From: Tissierellia bacterium
Lineage (GTDB): Bacteria; Bacillota; Clostridia; Tissierellales; Tepidimicrobiaceae
Direction: 5' to 3'
Assembly (NCBI GenBank): GCA_012839745.1
Contig: DUMS01000081.1
Location: forward strand, 1-64,000
Length of the DNA: 64,000 nucleotides
How positions within the stretch are numbered: the first letter of the stretch is position 1; every line of letters starts with the position of its first letter. The notes under the pieces are model-generated. The model saw only the letters and a list, made by a program, of their open reading frames with translations. It did not search any database and had not been told where the DNA came from. Position numbers and translations under genes: made by a program. This document shows, piece by piece, positions 27,401 through 36,016 of this stretch.

Positions 27401-29404
27401 ATGGATTTACTATTAATATCTGCTCCCATAGTAGGTATATTAGCCCTTGTTTTTGCTATGTATAAAGCTAACTATGTTGAAAAGATGAGTCCAGGGACCG
27501 ATAGGATGAAAGAGATAGCTTCTTACATAGAACAGGGGGCAATGGCTTTTTTAAAGAGGGAGTACAAAGCAGTATCAATTTTCGTTATTGTTCTTTTTGT
27601 TATCTTAATTTTCGCTATAAACTGGCAAACAGCAGTATCGTTCGTATTTGGTGCTTTATTTTCAATTCTTGCAGGATACAACGGCATGACTGTTGCTACT
27701 AAAGCCAATGTAAGGACTGCTAATGCTGCCAGAGAAGAAGGCATGAATAAAGCGTTAAATATCGCTTTTTCAGGTGGCTCTGTAATGGGAATGAGCGTTG
27801 TTGGATTGGGATTATTAGGTGTAGGAGCTTTATATTTAATATTTCAAGATGCAAGCATAATTACTGGATTTAGTTTAGGAGCTTCATCAGTAGCCCTTTT
27901 TGCTCGTGTAGGCGGAGGTATCTATACAAAGGCTGCTGACGTTGGAGCTGACCTGGTAGGTAAGGTTGAAGCTGGAATTCCAGAAGATGATCCAAGAAAT
28001 CCTGCAGTTATTGCAGATAACGTAGGAGATAACGTTGGAGACGTAGCTGGAATGGGTGCTGACTTATTTGAGTCCTATGTTGGAGCAATTGTTTCAGCTA
28101 TAACTTTAGGAGTAGTAGCTTATGGGGATGCTGGAGTAAAATATGCTTTTGCATTAGCAGCAGTAGGTATTATAGCTTCAATATTAGGAGCATACTTTGT
28201 AAGAGGAGATAGAGATCCTCAAAAGGCACTTAATAGCGGAACTCTTGCAAGTTCAATAATTACTATTATAGCAGCATTTGTATTAAGCAATATGATAATT
28301 GGATCATTGAAGCCATTTATATCCATTGTTTCAGGATTGGTAGTAGGATTGATTATAGGAAGGATTACTGAGTACTATACTTCAGCAGATTATAAGCCTG
28401 TTAAGAAGATTGCAAAGGAATCTGAAACTGGTTCAAGCACAAATATTATAGGTGGTTTATCTGTTGGTATGATGTCTACAGCAATACCAATTGTAGTTGT
28501 ATGTATTGGAATATTAGTTGCTTTCTATGCTGCAGGCATGAGTGATAATGGAATAGATGTAAATGCAGGATTATATGGAATAGCTTTGGCAGCAGTAGGT
28601 ATGCTGTCCACTACCGGTATGACTGTTGCAGTAGATGCCTACGGTCCAATTTCAGATAATGCTGGTGGTATTGCCGAAATGTGTGAACTGCCTGAAAGCG
28701 TTAGACAGATTACTGATAAGCTTGATGCTGTTGGAAATACAACTGCAGCTGTAGGTAAGGGATTTGCTATAGGCTCTGCTGCATTAACAGCATTAGCGTT
28801 ATTCTCATCTTATACTCAGGCGGTTAATTTAAGTGGAATCAATCTTATGAATCCAACAGTAATAGTTGGAGTATTTATCGGTGGAATGCTGCCATTCCTG
28901 TTCTCTGCCATGACAATGGATGCAGTAGGTAAGGCAGCAAACGATATGATTGAGGAAGTTAGAAGACAGTTTAGGGAAATCCCAGGAATAATGGAAGGAA
29001 AAGCAAAACCAGAATATGCTACTTGCGTTGATATAAGCACAAAGGCTGCCTTAAGAGAAATGATAGTACCAGGATTATTGGCAGTAATAGTTCCTATAGC
29101 TGTCGGATTTATATTAGGTGCAGAAGCTCTAGGAGGTCTGCAGGCAGGTGCTTTAATAACAGGTGTACTGATGGCTATATTCATGTCCAACTCTGGTGGT
29201 GCATGGGATAATGCTAAGAAATACATTGAAGAAGGAAACCATGGAGGAAAGGGAAGCATGGCTCATAAATCAGCTGTAGTAGGAGATACAGTAGGAGACC
29301 CATTTAAGGATACTTCAGGACCTTCACTAAACATTTTAATTAAGCTTATGACAATAGTAAGTTTGGTATTTGCAGGACTATTCAGTGCTGGCGGTTTATT
29401 CTAA
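27401..29404 (+). CDS. hppA: Membrane-bound ion-pumping pyrophosphatase
   Basis: An integral membrane pump that couples pyrophosphate hydrolysis to export of H+ or Na+. The 667-residue protein has about 16 hydrophobic segments. The catalytic loops are visible: [35 protein letters not shown] and the C-terminal [16 protein letters not shown] plus [27 protein letters not shown]. The segment [10 protein letters not shown] has Ala where K+-independent enzymes have Lys, which assigns it to the K+-dependent class. Whether Na+ or H+ is pumped cannot be read with certainty. It lies 20 bases after secG with AGGGAGG before ATG 27401. Confidence 0.94.
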   Translation: MDLLLISAPIVGILALVFAMYKANYVEKMSPGTDRMKEIASYIEQGAMAFLKREYKAVSIFVIVLFVILIFAINWQTAVSFVFGALFSILAGYNGMTVATKANVRTANAAREEGMNKALNIAFSGGSVMGMSVVGLGLLGVGALYLIFQDASIITGFSLGASSVALFARVGGGIYTKAADVGADLVGKVEAGIPEDDPRNPAVIADNVGDNVGDVAGMGADLFESYVGAIVSAITLGVVAYGDAGVKYAFALAAVGIIASILGAYFVRGDRDPQKALNSGTLASSIITIIAAFVLSNMIIGSLKPFISIVSGLVVGLIIGRITEYYTSADYKPVKKIAKESETGSSTNIIGGLSVGMMSTAIPIVVVCIGILVAFYAAGMSDNGIDVNAGLYGIALAAVGMLSTTGMTVAVDAYGPISDNAGGIAEMCELPESVRQITDKLDAVGNTTAAVGKGFAIGSAALTALALFSSYTQAVNLSGINLMNPTVIVGVFIGGMLPFLFSAMTMDAVGKAANDMIEEVRRQFREIPGIMEGKAKPEYATCVDISTKAALREMIVPGLLAVIVPIAVGFILGAEALGGLQAGALITGVLMAIFMSNSGGAWDNAKKYIEEGNHGGKGSMAHKSAVVGDTVGDPFKDTSGPSLNILIKLMTIVSLVFAGLFSAGGLF

Positions 29405-29413
29405 TTTGATGTT

Positions 29414-29451
29414 GCAATAAAAGCTCTCCAAATGGGGAGCTTTTTTATTGC
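29414..29451 (+). terminator. Terminator after hppA
   Basis: GCAATAAAAGCTCTCC pairs almost perfectly with GGGGAGCTTTTTTATTGC around AAAT; the T run is inside the right arm. The 190 bases from here to rnr are AT-rich and show no gene. Confidence 0.85.
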
Positions 29452-29640
29452 AAAATAATTGTTATATAAGTATATAAATAGCTAATAATATCTATTACAG
29501 TGATAAAGTATGAGAAAAATAAAAATGGATGAGATTTAAGGTAATATAGTTTAAACTGGCTTAGATACATTATAGATAATAGACTTAATACATGTTAAAA
29601 TTATTAGATAAAAACTAAAGGATAAGGAATGGAGGTAAAT

Positions 29641-31752
29641 ATGGGGATAAAATCAAATATTATAGATTTTATGGAAGAAAAGCTTTATAAGCCAATGCTG
29701 AAAGAGGAACTGGCTATTCAGTTTGGCATTGAAGGCCCGGAAATCAGGGAGTTCTATAGAATACTTGAGGAAATGGAAAATGAGGGCATTATAATACAGA
29801 CGAAAAATGGAAGATATGCTCTTGTATCAAAATTGAATCTGATTGTAGGAAAGCTTGAAGGAAATCAAAAGGGGTTTGCTTTCCTTATACCTGATGATAG
29901 GGAACGTGAAGATATATTTATACCAGCAGAGGCAACCAATGGAGCAATGCATGGTGACAGAGTAATAGTACAGCTTACCAATACTGGTATTTCCAGTAAA
30001 AAGGATGAAGGAGAAGTAATAAGGATACTTTCCAGAGCAAACAATACACTGGTTGGTACCTATGAAGATAGCAAGAACTTTGGATTCGTAATACCGGATG
30101 ACTCCAGAATTGCATATGACATATTCATACCAAAGGAACATATCAACGGGGCTAAAACAAACCAGAAGGTTGTTGTGGAAATAACCAGGTGGCCTGAAAA
30201 AAGGAGAAATCCGGAAGGAAAGATTGTTGAAATATTAGGGAATATTGGAGAAAAGGGAGTAGATATCCTCTCATTAATTAAGCAGTTTAAACTTCCGGAA
30301 GATTTCCCTGATAAGGTTAAAAAAGAAGCAAGGAAGATTGAAAAGACCATAAGCCAGGAAGAAATAGAAAGAAGGGTGGACTTAAGACGGTTAAATACAT
30401 TTACTATAGATGGACCTGATGCAAAGGACTTTGATGATGCAGTTTCCATAGAGAAAATTGGAGACAATTACAGGCTAGGAGTCCATATTGCTGATGTTTC
30501 ACATTATGTAAAGGAGAACTCTGCCCTGGATAAGGAGGCTTTAAGGAGAGGAAACAGCATATATCTGATAGACAGGGTAATACCTATGCTGCCTGAGGAA
30601 CTATCCAATGGAATTTGCAGCCTGAAGCCAAATGAAGATAGGCTTACTCTATCTGTTTTCATGGATATTGATAATAAAGGAAATGTAATAAGGCATGAAA
30701 TAGTAGAGTCTGTTATAAACAGCAAGGCAAGGCTTATATATGATGATGTATCAGATTTGCTGGAAAACAATGACGATACTGCATTTAAAGGAATGGAAGA
30801 AATAGTAAGGGACTTAAAGATAATGGAAGAGCTATGCCATATACTCAAAGAAAAGAGAGACAGAAGGGGAAGCATTGATTTTGATTTTCCAGAAGCAAGG
30901 ATAATATTGGATGAGAATGGCAAACCTATTGAGATAGTAAAAGAAGAAAGAAGAATTGCAAATAGAATGATAGAGGAGTTTATGCTTGTTTGTAATGAAA
31001 CTGTTGCAGAGGAAATGTACTGGGCGGAGGTACCATTTCTATATAGGATTCACGAGGAGCCTGATGAAGAAAAGATAGAAGCATTGAATAAAATACTGAG
31101 CAATTTTGGATATCTAATAAAGGGAAGTCAGGAAATACACCCAAAGGAATTACAGAAAATTACCAAGGAAATAAAGGGCAAAAAGGAGGAAGTTTTGATA
31201 AACACAATTATATTAAGGTCTTTGAAAAAGGCCAGATATAGCAGCAGCCATGATATCCATTTTGGATTGGCAGCAAAATACTATGCCCATTTCACTTCTC
31301 CAATAAGGCGTTATCCAGACTTGCAAATCCATAGAATAATAAAGAAGTTTAATAAGGGACAGCTGACTCCAAAAGAAATAGCAAAGCTTAACAACATACT
31401 GCCAAAGGTGGCAGAACAGACATCGGCTACTGAAAGAATGGCTGAAGAGGCAGAAAGAGAAGTTGATGACTTAAAGATTACAGAATATATGACTGAAAGG
31501 ATAGGAAACGTTTACGAGGGTATGGTATCATCCCTAACCCCCTATGGTATGTATGTGCAGCTTGAAAACACTGTCGAGGGGCTGGTACATTTTGAAAATA
31601 TGATAGATGATTACTATATATTTGATGAAGAAAAATATTATATCATAGGTGAAGTAACCAAAAAGATATACAGATTAGGGGATATAGTGAAAGTAAGAGT
31701 ATTAGATACAGATCTTATAAACAGAACCATAGACTTTATGCTTGAGCCATAA
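29641..31752 (+). CDS. rnr: Ribonuclease R
   Basis: A 3'-5' processive exoribonuclease (RNB family) that degrades structured RNA and, with SmpB and tmRNA, non-stop mRNA. The 703-residue protein has an N-terminal winged-helix part (KPMLKEELAIQFGI), two cold-shock-type OB folds (NQKGFAFLIPDD, KNFGFVIPDD), the RNB core with catalytic Asp residues in TFTIDGPDAKDFDDAVSIEK, HFTSPIRRYPDLQIHR, and a C-terminal S1 domain (VYEGMVSSLTPYGMYVQLE). ATG 29641 is preferred over the track start 29629 because the GGAGG ribosome site lies between them. rnr-smpB-ssrA is a conserved trans-translation block. Confidence 0.95.
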   Translation: MGIKSNIIDFMEEKLYKPMLKEELAIQFGIEGPEIREFYRILEEMENEGIIIQTKNGRYALVSKLNLIVGKLEGNQKGFAFLIPDDREREDIFIPAEATNGAMHGDRVIVQLTNTGISSKKDEGEVIRILSRANNTLVGTYEDSKNFGFVIPDDSRIAYDIFIPKEHINGAKTNQKVVVEITRWPEKRRNPEGKIVEILGNIGEKGVDILSLIKQFKLPEDFPDKVKKEARKIEKTISQEEIERRVDLRRLNTFTIDGPDAKDFDDAVSIEKIGDNYRLGVHIADVSHYVKENSALDKEALRRGNSIYLIDRVIPMLPEELSNGICSLKPNEDRLTLSVFMDIDNKGNVIRHEIVESVINSKARLIYDDVSDLLENNDDTAFKGMEEIVRDLKIMEELCHILKEKRDRRGSIDFDFPEARIILDENGKPIEIVKEERRIANRMIEEFMLVCNETVAEEMYWAEVPFLYRIHEEPDEEKIEALNKILSNFGYLIKGSQEIHPKELQKITKEIKGKKEEVLINTIILRSLKKARYSSSHDIHFGLAAKYYAHFTSPIRRYPDLQIHRIIKKFNKGQLTPKEIAKLNNILPKVAEQTSATERMAEEAEREVDDLKITEYMTERIGNVYEGMVSSLTPYGMYVQLENTVEGLVHFENMIDDYYIFDEEKYYIIGEVTKKIYRLGDIVKVRVLDTDLINRTIDFMLEP

Positions 31753-31760
31753 GACAGAGT

Positions 31761-31787
31761 AAGACAGAGGGACGGTTCTCTTGTCTT
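31761..31787 (+). repeat. REP-like hairpin with GGGACGGTTCTC loop region
   Basis: AAGACAGAG (31761-31769) pairs with CTC-T-TGTCTT (31778-31787) around GGACGGTT. The extra AAGACAGAG-like copy at 31751 precedes it. Short palindromes with GGGACGGTTCTC are, from memory, scattered in clostridial genomes. Only one copy was noticed in this window, so repeat status is inferred. Confidence 0.4.
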
Positions 31788-31797
31788 ATTTCAGTAC

Positions 31798-31821
31798 AGG
31801 GCAAACTTGAAAGTTTGCCCT
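31798..31821 (+). terminator. Hairpin after rnr
   Basis: AGGGCAAACTT (31798-31808) and AAGTTTGCCCT (31811-31821) are exact complements separated by GA. It lacks a good T tract but is the main stem between rnr and smpB. Confidence 0.6.
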
Positions 31822-31859
31822 ATACATTTGCTGCTGTTAACATAATGGATTTTAAACTA

Positions 31860-31888
31860 TTGACAAGTATCTAAAAGGCTGATAAACT
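31860..31888 (+). promoter_or_regulatory. Promoter of smpB
   Basis: TTGACA (31860-31865), 17-base spacer, TAAACT (31883-31888), 30 bases before the start codon. Confidence 0.6.
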
Positions 31889-31918
31889 TTTCCTTAGACT
31901 AATAAAAGTGGTGATAGC

Positions 31919-32386
31919 ATGAAGAAGGAAGAGGTAAAAGTAGTTGCTACAAATAGAAGAGCCAGACATGAATACTTTATTGAGGATACTGTGGAGGCAG
32001 GGTTAGTTTTAACCGGCACAGAGGTAAAATCAATTAGGCAAGGTAAAATAAATGTCAAGGAAAGCTATGCAACTATAGAAAATGGAGAAGCTTTCGTATA
32101 TGGCATGCATATTAGTCCTTATGAACAAGGGAATATATATAATGTGGACCCGTTGAGAAAAAGAAAATTGCTTCTGCACAAAAGGGAGATAAGGAAGCTT
32201 AATTCCTTTATAATGCAAAAAGGGTATACTCTTGTGCCCTTAAGCATATATATAAAGAATGGATTAGTCAAGATGGAACTGGCAGTAGCAAAGGGCAAGA
32301 AGCTATATGATAAGAGGCAGGATATAGCCAAAAGGGATGCTGAAAGAAGAATGAAGCAGCATCTATCAGAAAAATACAGTGGATAA
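31919..32386 (+). CDS. smpB: SsrA-binding protein
   Basis: SmpB binds the tRNA-like part of tmRNA and brings it to stalled ribosomes. The 155-residue protein shows [48 protein letters not shown], and the positively charged C-terminal tail [20 protein letters not shown] that reads the mRNA channel. ATG 31919 follows AAGTGGTGATAGC. The tmRNA gene lies 70 bases downstream under its own promoter. Confidence 0.96.
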   Translation: MKKEEVKVVATNRRARHEYFIEDTVEAGLVLTGTEVKSIRQGKINVKESYATIENGEAFVYGMHISPYEQGNIYNVDPLRKRKLLLHKREIRKLNSFIMQKGYTLVPLSIYIKNGLVKMELAVAKGKKLYDKRQDIAKRDAERRMKQHLSEKYSG

Positions 32387-32406
32387 TCCAAAAAATGTCT
32401 AGTTGG

Positions 32407-32435
32407 TTGACATAATATATATTATTTGCTATAAT
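32407..32435 (+). promoter_or_regulatory. Promoter of ssrA
   Basis: TTGACA (32407-32412), 17-base spacer, TATAAT (32430-32435): a consensus sigma-A promoter, about 8 bases before the predicted transcript start and 22 bases before mature tmRNA. Confidence 0.85.
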
Positions 32436-32456
32436 AATTCTACACAAAAATAACAT

Positions 32457-32808
32457 GGGGGCGAATTTGGTTTCGACGGGGATATAGAAGCAGAAGTAGC
32501 GAGTCGTTGTCGCCAAGCAACGTTAAAAGTGGCACCTAAAAATAAACGCAAACGATAATTACGCATTAGCTGCTTAATTAAAGCAGCTCGTCCTACCTAA
32601 AGTGCCCACGCTTTAGGATAGGGCGTCAATATAGTGGGGTACCGAGCCTGGCAAAGCTTTGAGCCAGGAACGGAATCTATGAAGCTACCAAGGCTTAAAT
32701 CCTGTCAGTAGGAGTTAAGCCGAGGGAATGTTAAAATACTGACTGCACTCGGAGAAGCTTCTGTGGAAATATTTTCGGACGTGGGTTCGACTCCCACCGC
32801 CTCCACCA
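32457..32808 (+). ncRNA. ssrA: Transfer-messenger RNA (tmRNA)
   Basis: The 5' end GGGGGCG pairs over seven positions with CGCCTCC near the 3' end, followed by encoded ACCA. GAATTTGGTTTCGACGGGG and the T arm GGACGTGGGTTCGACTCCCACC are hallmark sequences. The tag reading frame is GCA AAC GAT AAT TAC GCA TTA GCT GCT TAA, giving a degradation tag (A)ANDNYALAA. About 352 bases; one-piece form without intron. The tag marks incomplete proteins on stalled ribosomes for proteolysis. Confidence 0.96.
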
Positions 32809-32814
32809 TTACAT

Positions 32815-32853
32815 AAAGCCTTAACTAGGTTAGAATCTAGTTAAGGCTTTTTA
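32815..32853 (+). terminator. Terminator after ssrA
   Basis: AAAGCCTTAACTAG (32815-32828) and CTAGTTAAGGCTTT (32837-32850) are exact complements, followed by TTA. It abuts the stop codon of the opposite-strand LAGLIDADG pseudogene. Confidence 0.9.
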
Positions 32854-33255
32854 TATTTTCATAAAATCAATATAGAATTGTTCCTTTTTTTCGCATTTCA
32901 GCTGAATATTTTCCATTTCTAGGAGTTACTGATTTATAGTTATTTAATATAAATCTAGCTCTTAATTTTTTTTGTGAATGACTAAATAAGGTTCTATCTC
33001 CTCTAATAGTCTAATAGCATCATTATATATTACTCTGTATGTAAAAGAATCTAAATGCTTTTCTTTATTATAGTTCTTTTTACTTATGATTCTCCCCATT
33101 TTTGTAGTATGTTTAATCCATTCTAGTAGTTCCATATCAGTAGATGAAATAGAAACACAAGGCGATGGATATTGATTCTTGTGAGATCTTGTTAGCATAA
33201 TGCTGCCTTCACCATCAATTATACCAGCTATGTAAGCTTTTTCTGTTTAAAGCAT
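32851..33255 (-). pseudogene. Decayed stand-alone LAGLIDADG homing endonuclease
   Basis: On the minus strand ATG 33255-33253 has AAGGAGG upstream but the third codon is TAA (ATG CTT TAA). The same frame then reads TEKAYIAGIIDGEGSIML, an intact LAGLIDADG helix with its metal-binding Asp/Glu, and continues to VIHKKN then TAA in an A8 run (track ORF 32962-33198). Shifting frame there restores LRARFILNNYKSVTPRNGKYSAEMRKK. A second shift in an A7 run restores EQFYIDFMKI and a stop at 32853-32851. So one nonsense and two homopolymer frameshifts break a gene of about 134 codons of the single-motif LAGLIDADG class that normally acts as a homodimer. It keeps a promoter and a LexA-like box. Such genes are often found near structural RNA genes; here ssrA is next door. 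Confidence 0.75.
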
Positions 33256-33281
33256 AGTAAACCTCCTTAACCTTAAATCGA

Positions 33282-33293
33282 GAACAAGCGTTC
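33282..33293. promoter_or_regulatory. LexA/DinR-type SOS box candidate
   Basis: GAACAAGCGTTC matches the Firmicute LexA consensus CGAACRNRYGTTYG over its core GAAC-RNRY-GTTC (AAGC fits RNRY); the outer bases differ. It sits between the minus-strand -10 box and the start of the LAGLIDADG pseudogene, where a repressor would block transcription. Confidence 0.45.
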
Positions 33294-33305
33294 CTTATTG
33301 ATACT

Positions 33306-33334
33306 ATTATATATTAATTCAAGATTTAGTTCAA
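33306..33334 (-). promoter_or_regulatory. Minus-strand promoter of the LAGLIDADG pseudogene
   Basis: Read on the minus strand: TTGAAC (33334-33329), a 17-base spacer and TATAAT (33311-33306). Confidence 0.55.
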
Positions 33335-33484
33335 GTATAGTATATATATATCATTCAAAAACTAGGAATAAATAAGAAACTTAATTTTTGATATATAAAT
33401 TTATGTGCTTATTATATCCATTAAGATGAGATAAACAATGTTTGCATTTTAATCTAAAATTGCATTTTCTTATTGCAAATGTTT

Positions 33485-33680
33485 ATGGACATACTTTTAG
33501 GAGGACATACCAGAACAGGGCTATAGGATACAATTTTATATGATAAAGGCATACTGGCTACCAATGCTGGTGGAGAGAGTAATTAGAATTGCCAAGGAAC
33601 TAGGCAGAGAAATAGCTACTCCGGATGAAGCTAGAGAAATACTTGGGCTTAGCAAAAAGGCAAAAAGCTGTACGCTTTAG
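33485..33680 (+). pseudogene. C-terminal remnant of a 3-keto-5-aminohexanoate cleavage enzyme (BKACE)
   Basis: Translation gives MDILLGGHTRTGL, TAG, DTILYDKGILATNA; after a one-base shift LVERVIRIAKELGREIATPDEAREILGLSKK follows, ending at TAG 33678-33680. This is the recognisable C-terminal end of the BKACE/Kce TIM-barrel family (GGHVRVGLEDN...KGVLATNA..LVERVxRIAKELGREIATPxEAREILGL). The N-terminal ~220 residues are absent, so it is a broken leftover from a lysine-fermentation-type or related gene. The 230 bases upstream show no gene. Confidence 0.7.
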
Positions 33681-33763
33681 TGCAGCCTTTTTTGAGATAT
33701 TTTTAAAAGAAAAGAAGGATTTTTATCCATTGATATAGAAGATATATCATGGAGGTGAATAAG

Positions 33764-34111
33764 GTGAGGCAGGTCCGTGATTTTGGAGAGGACACAGTAT
33801 ACTTTGTATCTTATGCGAAACTGCCTGAAAATACTTCAGTAACCTACCTCCATAAATTTGTTGGGGTAGGATTTCTGATAAATACCAAAACAGGCATAAT
33901 AGAAGATGTAATGGTGACTTTAATATCAGACCTGTGCAAGGAGTTTCTGGCTTACTTAATGATAGGGCACAATATAGAAAGAGATGGCGTAGATGCCCTT
34001 GTGGAAAAAGTAGAAAAGAGATTTTTTGGAGCTTCGCAAAAAGCAGTAATTGTTGCCATTAAGGGGGTTTATAAGAGATACCTGCAGTGGAAACAGGAAA
34101 CAAATCAATAG
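33764..34111 (+). CDS. DUF3870 domain protein
   Basis: A small soluble protein of about 115 residues of unknown function. Recognisable family stretches are YFVSYAKLPENTSVTYLHKFVGVGFLINTKTGIIEDV and RFFGASQKAVIVAIKGVYKRYLQ. The track begins at ATG 33749, but GGAGGTGA lies between that ATG and GTG 33764; GTG with 5-base spacing is the better start. It follows a remnant of a BKACE gene; DUF3870 genes are, to my recollection, found near amino-acid degradation genes, so it may be a survivor of a lost catabolic cluster (inference). Confidence 0.7.
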   Translation: MRQVRDFGEDTVYFVSYAKLPENTSVTYLHKFVGVGFLINTKTGIIEDVMVTLISDLCKEFLAYLMIGHNIERDGVDALVEKVEKRFFGASQKAVIVAIKGVYKRYLQWKQETNQ

Positions 34112-34170
34112 AAATACTGATTTATTTGAGACAATAAGGATAAAACCAAATTGTATATCAAATAAAACCC

Positions 34171-34206
34171 AGTACTAATGGCTTATTGGCATTAGTACTT
34201 TTTTTC
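34171..34206 (+). terminator. Terminator after the DUF3870 gene
   Basis: AGTACTAATG (34171-34180) and CATTAGTACT (34190-34199) are exact complements, followed by seven T. Confidence 0.9.
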
Positions 34207-34232
34207 AGGATTGCACACTAATTAGTGGAATA

Positions 34233-34325
34233 ATGAAAAAGATAATGATGAGGTTATCAATTTTATTAATACTCATAATGTTATGTATGGGCCTTAATAA
34301 AACTGATAACTTATTAAATATATAA
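34233..34325 (+). CDS. Possible 30-residue hydrophobic peptide
   Basis: ATG 34233 opens a 30-codon frame, [21 protein letters not shown]..., with Lys at the start and a hydrophobic core, ending at TAA just 14 bases before the nitroreductase ATG. AGTGGA before it is a weak ribosome site. It could be a small membrane peptide or a leader; it is too short for the ORF track and unsupported by homology. Confidence 0.25.
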   Translation: MKKIMMRLSILLILIMLCMGLNKTDNLLNI

Positions 34326-34339
34326 CAAGAGGTGATATT

Positions 34340-34852
34340 ATGGATGTTTTATCTGCTATAAAAGGAAGGAGAAGTATAAGAAAATACAAGGACAAGTCTA
34401 TAGAAGAGGAAAAACTGCAAAAAGTACTCGAGGCCGCAAGGCTTTCTCCATCAGCTAAAAACATGCAGAACTGGAAGTTCATTGTTGTAAGAGATGAGGA
34501 AATTAAAAAGAAACTTGTTGATGAAGCAATAAAGCAGCCTTTTGTTAATGAAGCTCCTGTAATATTGGTTTGCTGTGGAACTGAAACTGAAAGCCGTATG
34601 AAATGCGGGCAATACAGGTACACAGTAGATTTGTCCATAGCAACAGCATATATGATACTTGAAGCTTATGAACAAGGTCTGGGTACCTGCTGGCTAGGCA
34701 GCTTTGATGAAGAAAAGGCTAAAGAGATATTAGGAATACCTGAAGGCGTAAGGATAGTTACAATTACTCCTTTAGGTTATCCCGATGAGACTCCTTCTCC
34801 AAGGTCAAGAAAAGCCCTTGATGATATAGTATGCTATGATAGGTACAAGTAA
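34340..34852 (+). CDS. Nitroreductase-family flavoprotein
   Basis: A 170-residue FMN-dependent oxidoreductase of the nitroreductase superfamily. The N-terminal [42 protein letters not shown] carries the FMN-phosphate Arg/Ser residues, and the C-terminal [35 protein letters not shown] is diagnostic. The short form usually acts as a homodimer reducing quinones, nitro compounds or flavin. ATG 34340 follows AAGAGGTGATATT. Terminators on both sides make it a single unit, possibly with the small ORF before it. Confidence 0.88.
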   Translation: MDVLSAIKGRRSIRKYKDKSIEEEKLQKVLEAARLSPSAKNMQNWKFIVVRDEEIKKKLVDEAIKQPFVNEAPVILVCCGTETESRMKCGQYRYTVDLSIATAYMILEAYEQGLGTCWLGSFDEEKAKEILGIPEGVRIVTITPLGYPDETPSPRSRKALDDIVCYDRYK

Positions 34853-34870
34853 TAGAAAATGAATTTATTA

Positions 34871-34902
34871 AAGGTTCTGAAACTATATTCAGAACCTTTT
34901 TT
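34871..34902 (+). terminator. Terminator after the nitroreductase gene
   Basis: AAGGTTCTGAA (34871-34881) and TTCAGAACCTT (34888-34898) are exact complements, followed by TTTT. Confidence 0.9.
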
Positions 34903-35026
34903 GTATTTATAAACACCAATGGTGAAAATATTATAATTTACATACTAGAAATCATTACTTTTTTCGTTTACAATAGCATTTGTAACAACATATATACTTA
35001 AGAATATAATATGAGGCGGTGTAGAT

Positions 35027-35923
35027 ATGATACTTAAAAATTTGGGAGAATTAGCAGCACTAGCTACAGCAATCTGCTGGAATATTAGTGGTATTTCCTT
35101 TGAAAGTGCAGGGAAAAAGGTAGGCTCTTTATCTGTTAACTATATTAGGCTGATACTGGGTTTTTTGTTTGTAGGACTTTATTCCTTTGCTACAAGAGGG
35201 CTATTTTTTCCGCTGGATGCCACTTTACACAACTGGATTTGGCTTAGCATATCGGGGTTAATAGGATTTACCTTAGGAGATTTATTTCTCTTTCAAGCCT
35301 ATGTTGAAGTAGGTACGAGGATTTCAATGCTGATAATGGCATCAAGCCCACCTTTGACAGCCCTGCTTGGATTTATATTTCTTAGGGAAAGACTGGATTT
35401 ATTTAATGTATTGGGCATGTTAATTACCATCTCTGGAATAGCCATTGTTATTTTAGGCAAGGAAGAAGGAGAGAATAAGCTTAAGCTCAATCATTCCAAA
35501 AAAGGTTTAATTTTTGCTTTCTTAGGTGCTTTCGGACAGGCACTTGGACTTATAGTAAGCAAAATAGGCATGGGAAATTACAACGCACTGGCATCAACGC
35601 AGATAAGGATCATTGCAGGGTTTGTTGGGTTCACAATCCTGATATCAATTCTTAGGAAGTTTCAGGATTTACGGATAGCTTTTAAGGATAAACAGGCAAT
35701 GAAGAGTATAACCATTGGTGCGTTGTTTGGACCCTTTATTGGGGTAACATTATCCCTGGTATCCCTGCAATACACCACTGCTGGTATTTCCTCTACAATT
35801 ACATCAATTACACCAGTAACCATAATACCTTTCTCTGTTTTCCTGTTAAAGGAAAAGATAAAGCCAAAGGAAATATTAGGAGCAGTGTTATCTGTAATTG
35901 GAGTTGCTATTCTATTCCTCTAG
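35027..35923 (+). CDS. EamA/DMT-family transporter
   Basis: A membrane protein of 298 residues with about ten hydrophobic segments arranged as two EamA repeats (first ending GLLGFIFLRERLDLFNVLGMLITISGIAIVILG, second ending FSVFLLKEKIKPKEILGAVLSVIGVAILFL). The family exports metabolites and amino acids; substrate unknown. ATG 35027 follows AGGCGGTG. The next gene begins about 90 bases later and may share the transcript. Confidence 0.88.
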   Translation: MILKNLGELAALATAICWNISGISFESAGKKVGSLSVNYIRLILGFLFVGLYSFATRGLFFPLDATLHNWIWLSISGLIGFTLGDLFLFQAYVEVGTRISMLIMASSPPLTALLGFIFLRERLDLFNVLGMLITISGIAIVILGKEEGENKLKLNHSKKGLIFAFLGAFGQALGLIVSKIGMGNYNALASTQIRIIAGFVGFTILISILRKFQDLRIAFKDKQAMKSITIGALFGPFIGVTLSLVSLQYTTAGISSTITSITPVTIIPFSVFLLKEKIKPKEILGAVLSVIGVAILFL

Positions 35924-36016
35924 TATAAAATGCTAAGCTTAATTTATATATCATTGTTATTTTTTTTAGTTTTGGGTATCATTTTATATATAATTACAAG
36001 AGAAGGAGAAATGTAT

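Noticed and set aside
32457-33255. Group I intron or integrated island in ssrA
   Set aside because: The tmRNA is uninterrupted and no second copy of its 3' end (attR-like repeat) was found downstream.
35930-36016. Membrane-anchored version of the gamma-carbonic-anhydrase protein
   Set aside because: The upstream ATG has no ribosome site, and AAGGAG is placed for ATG 36017.
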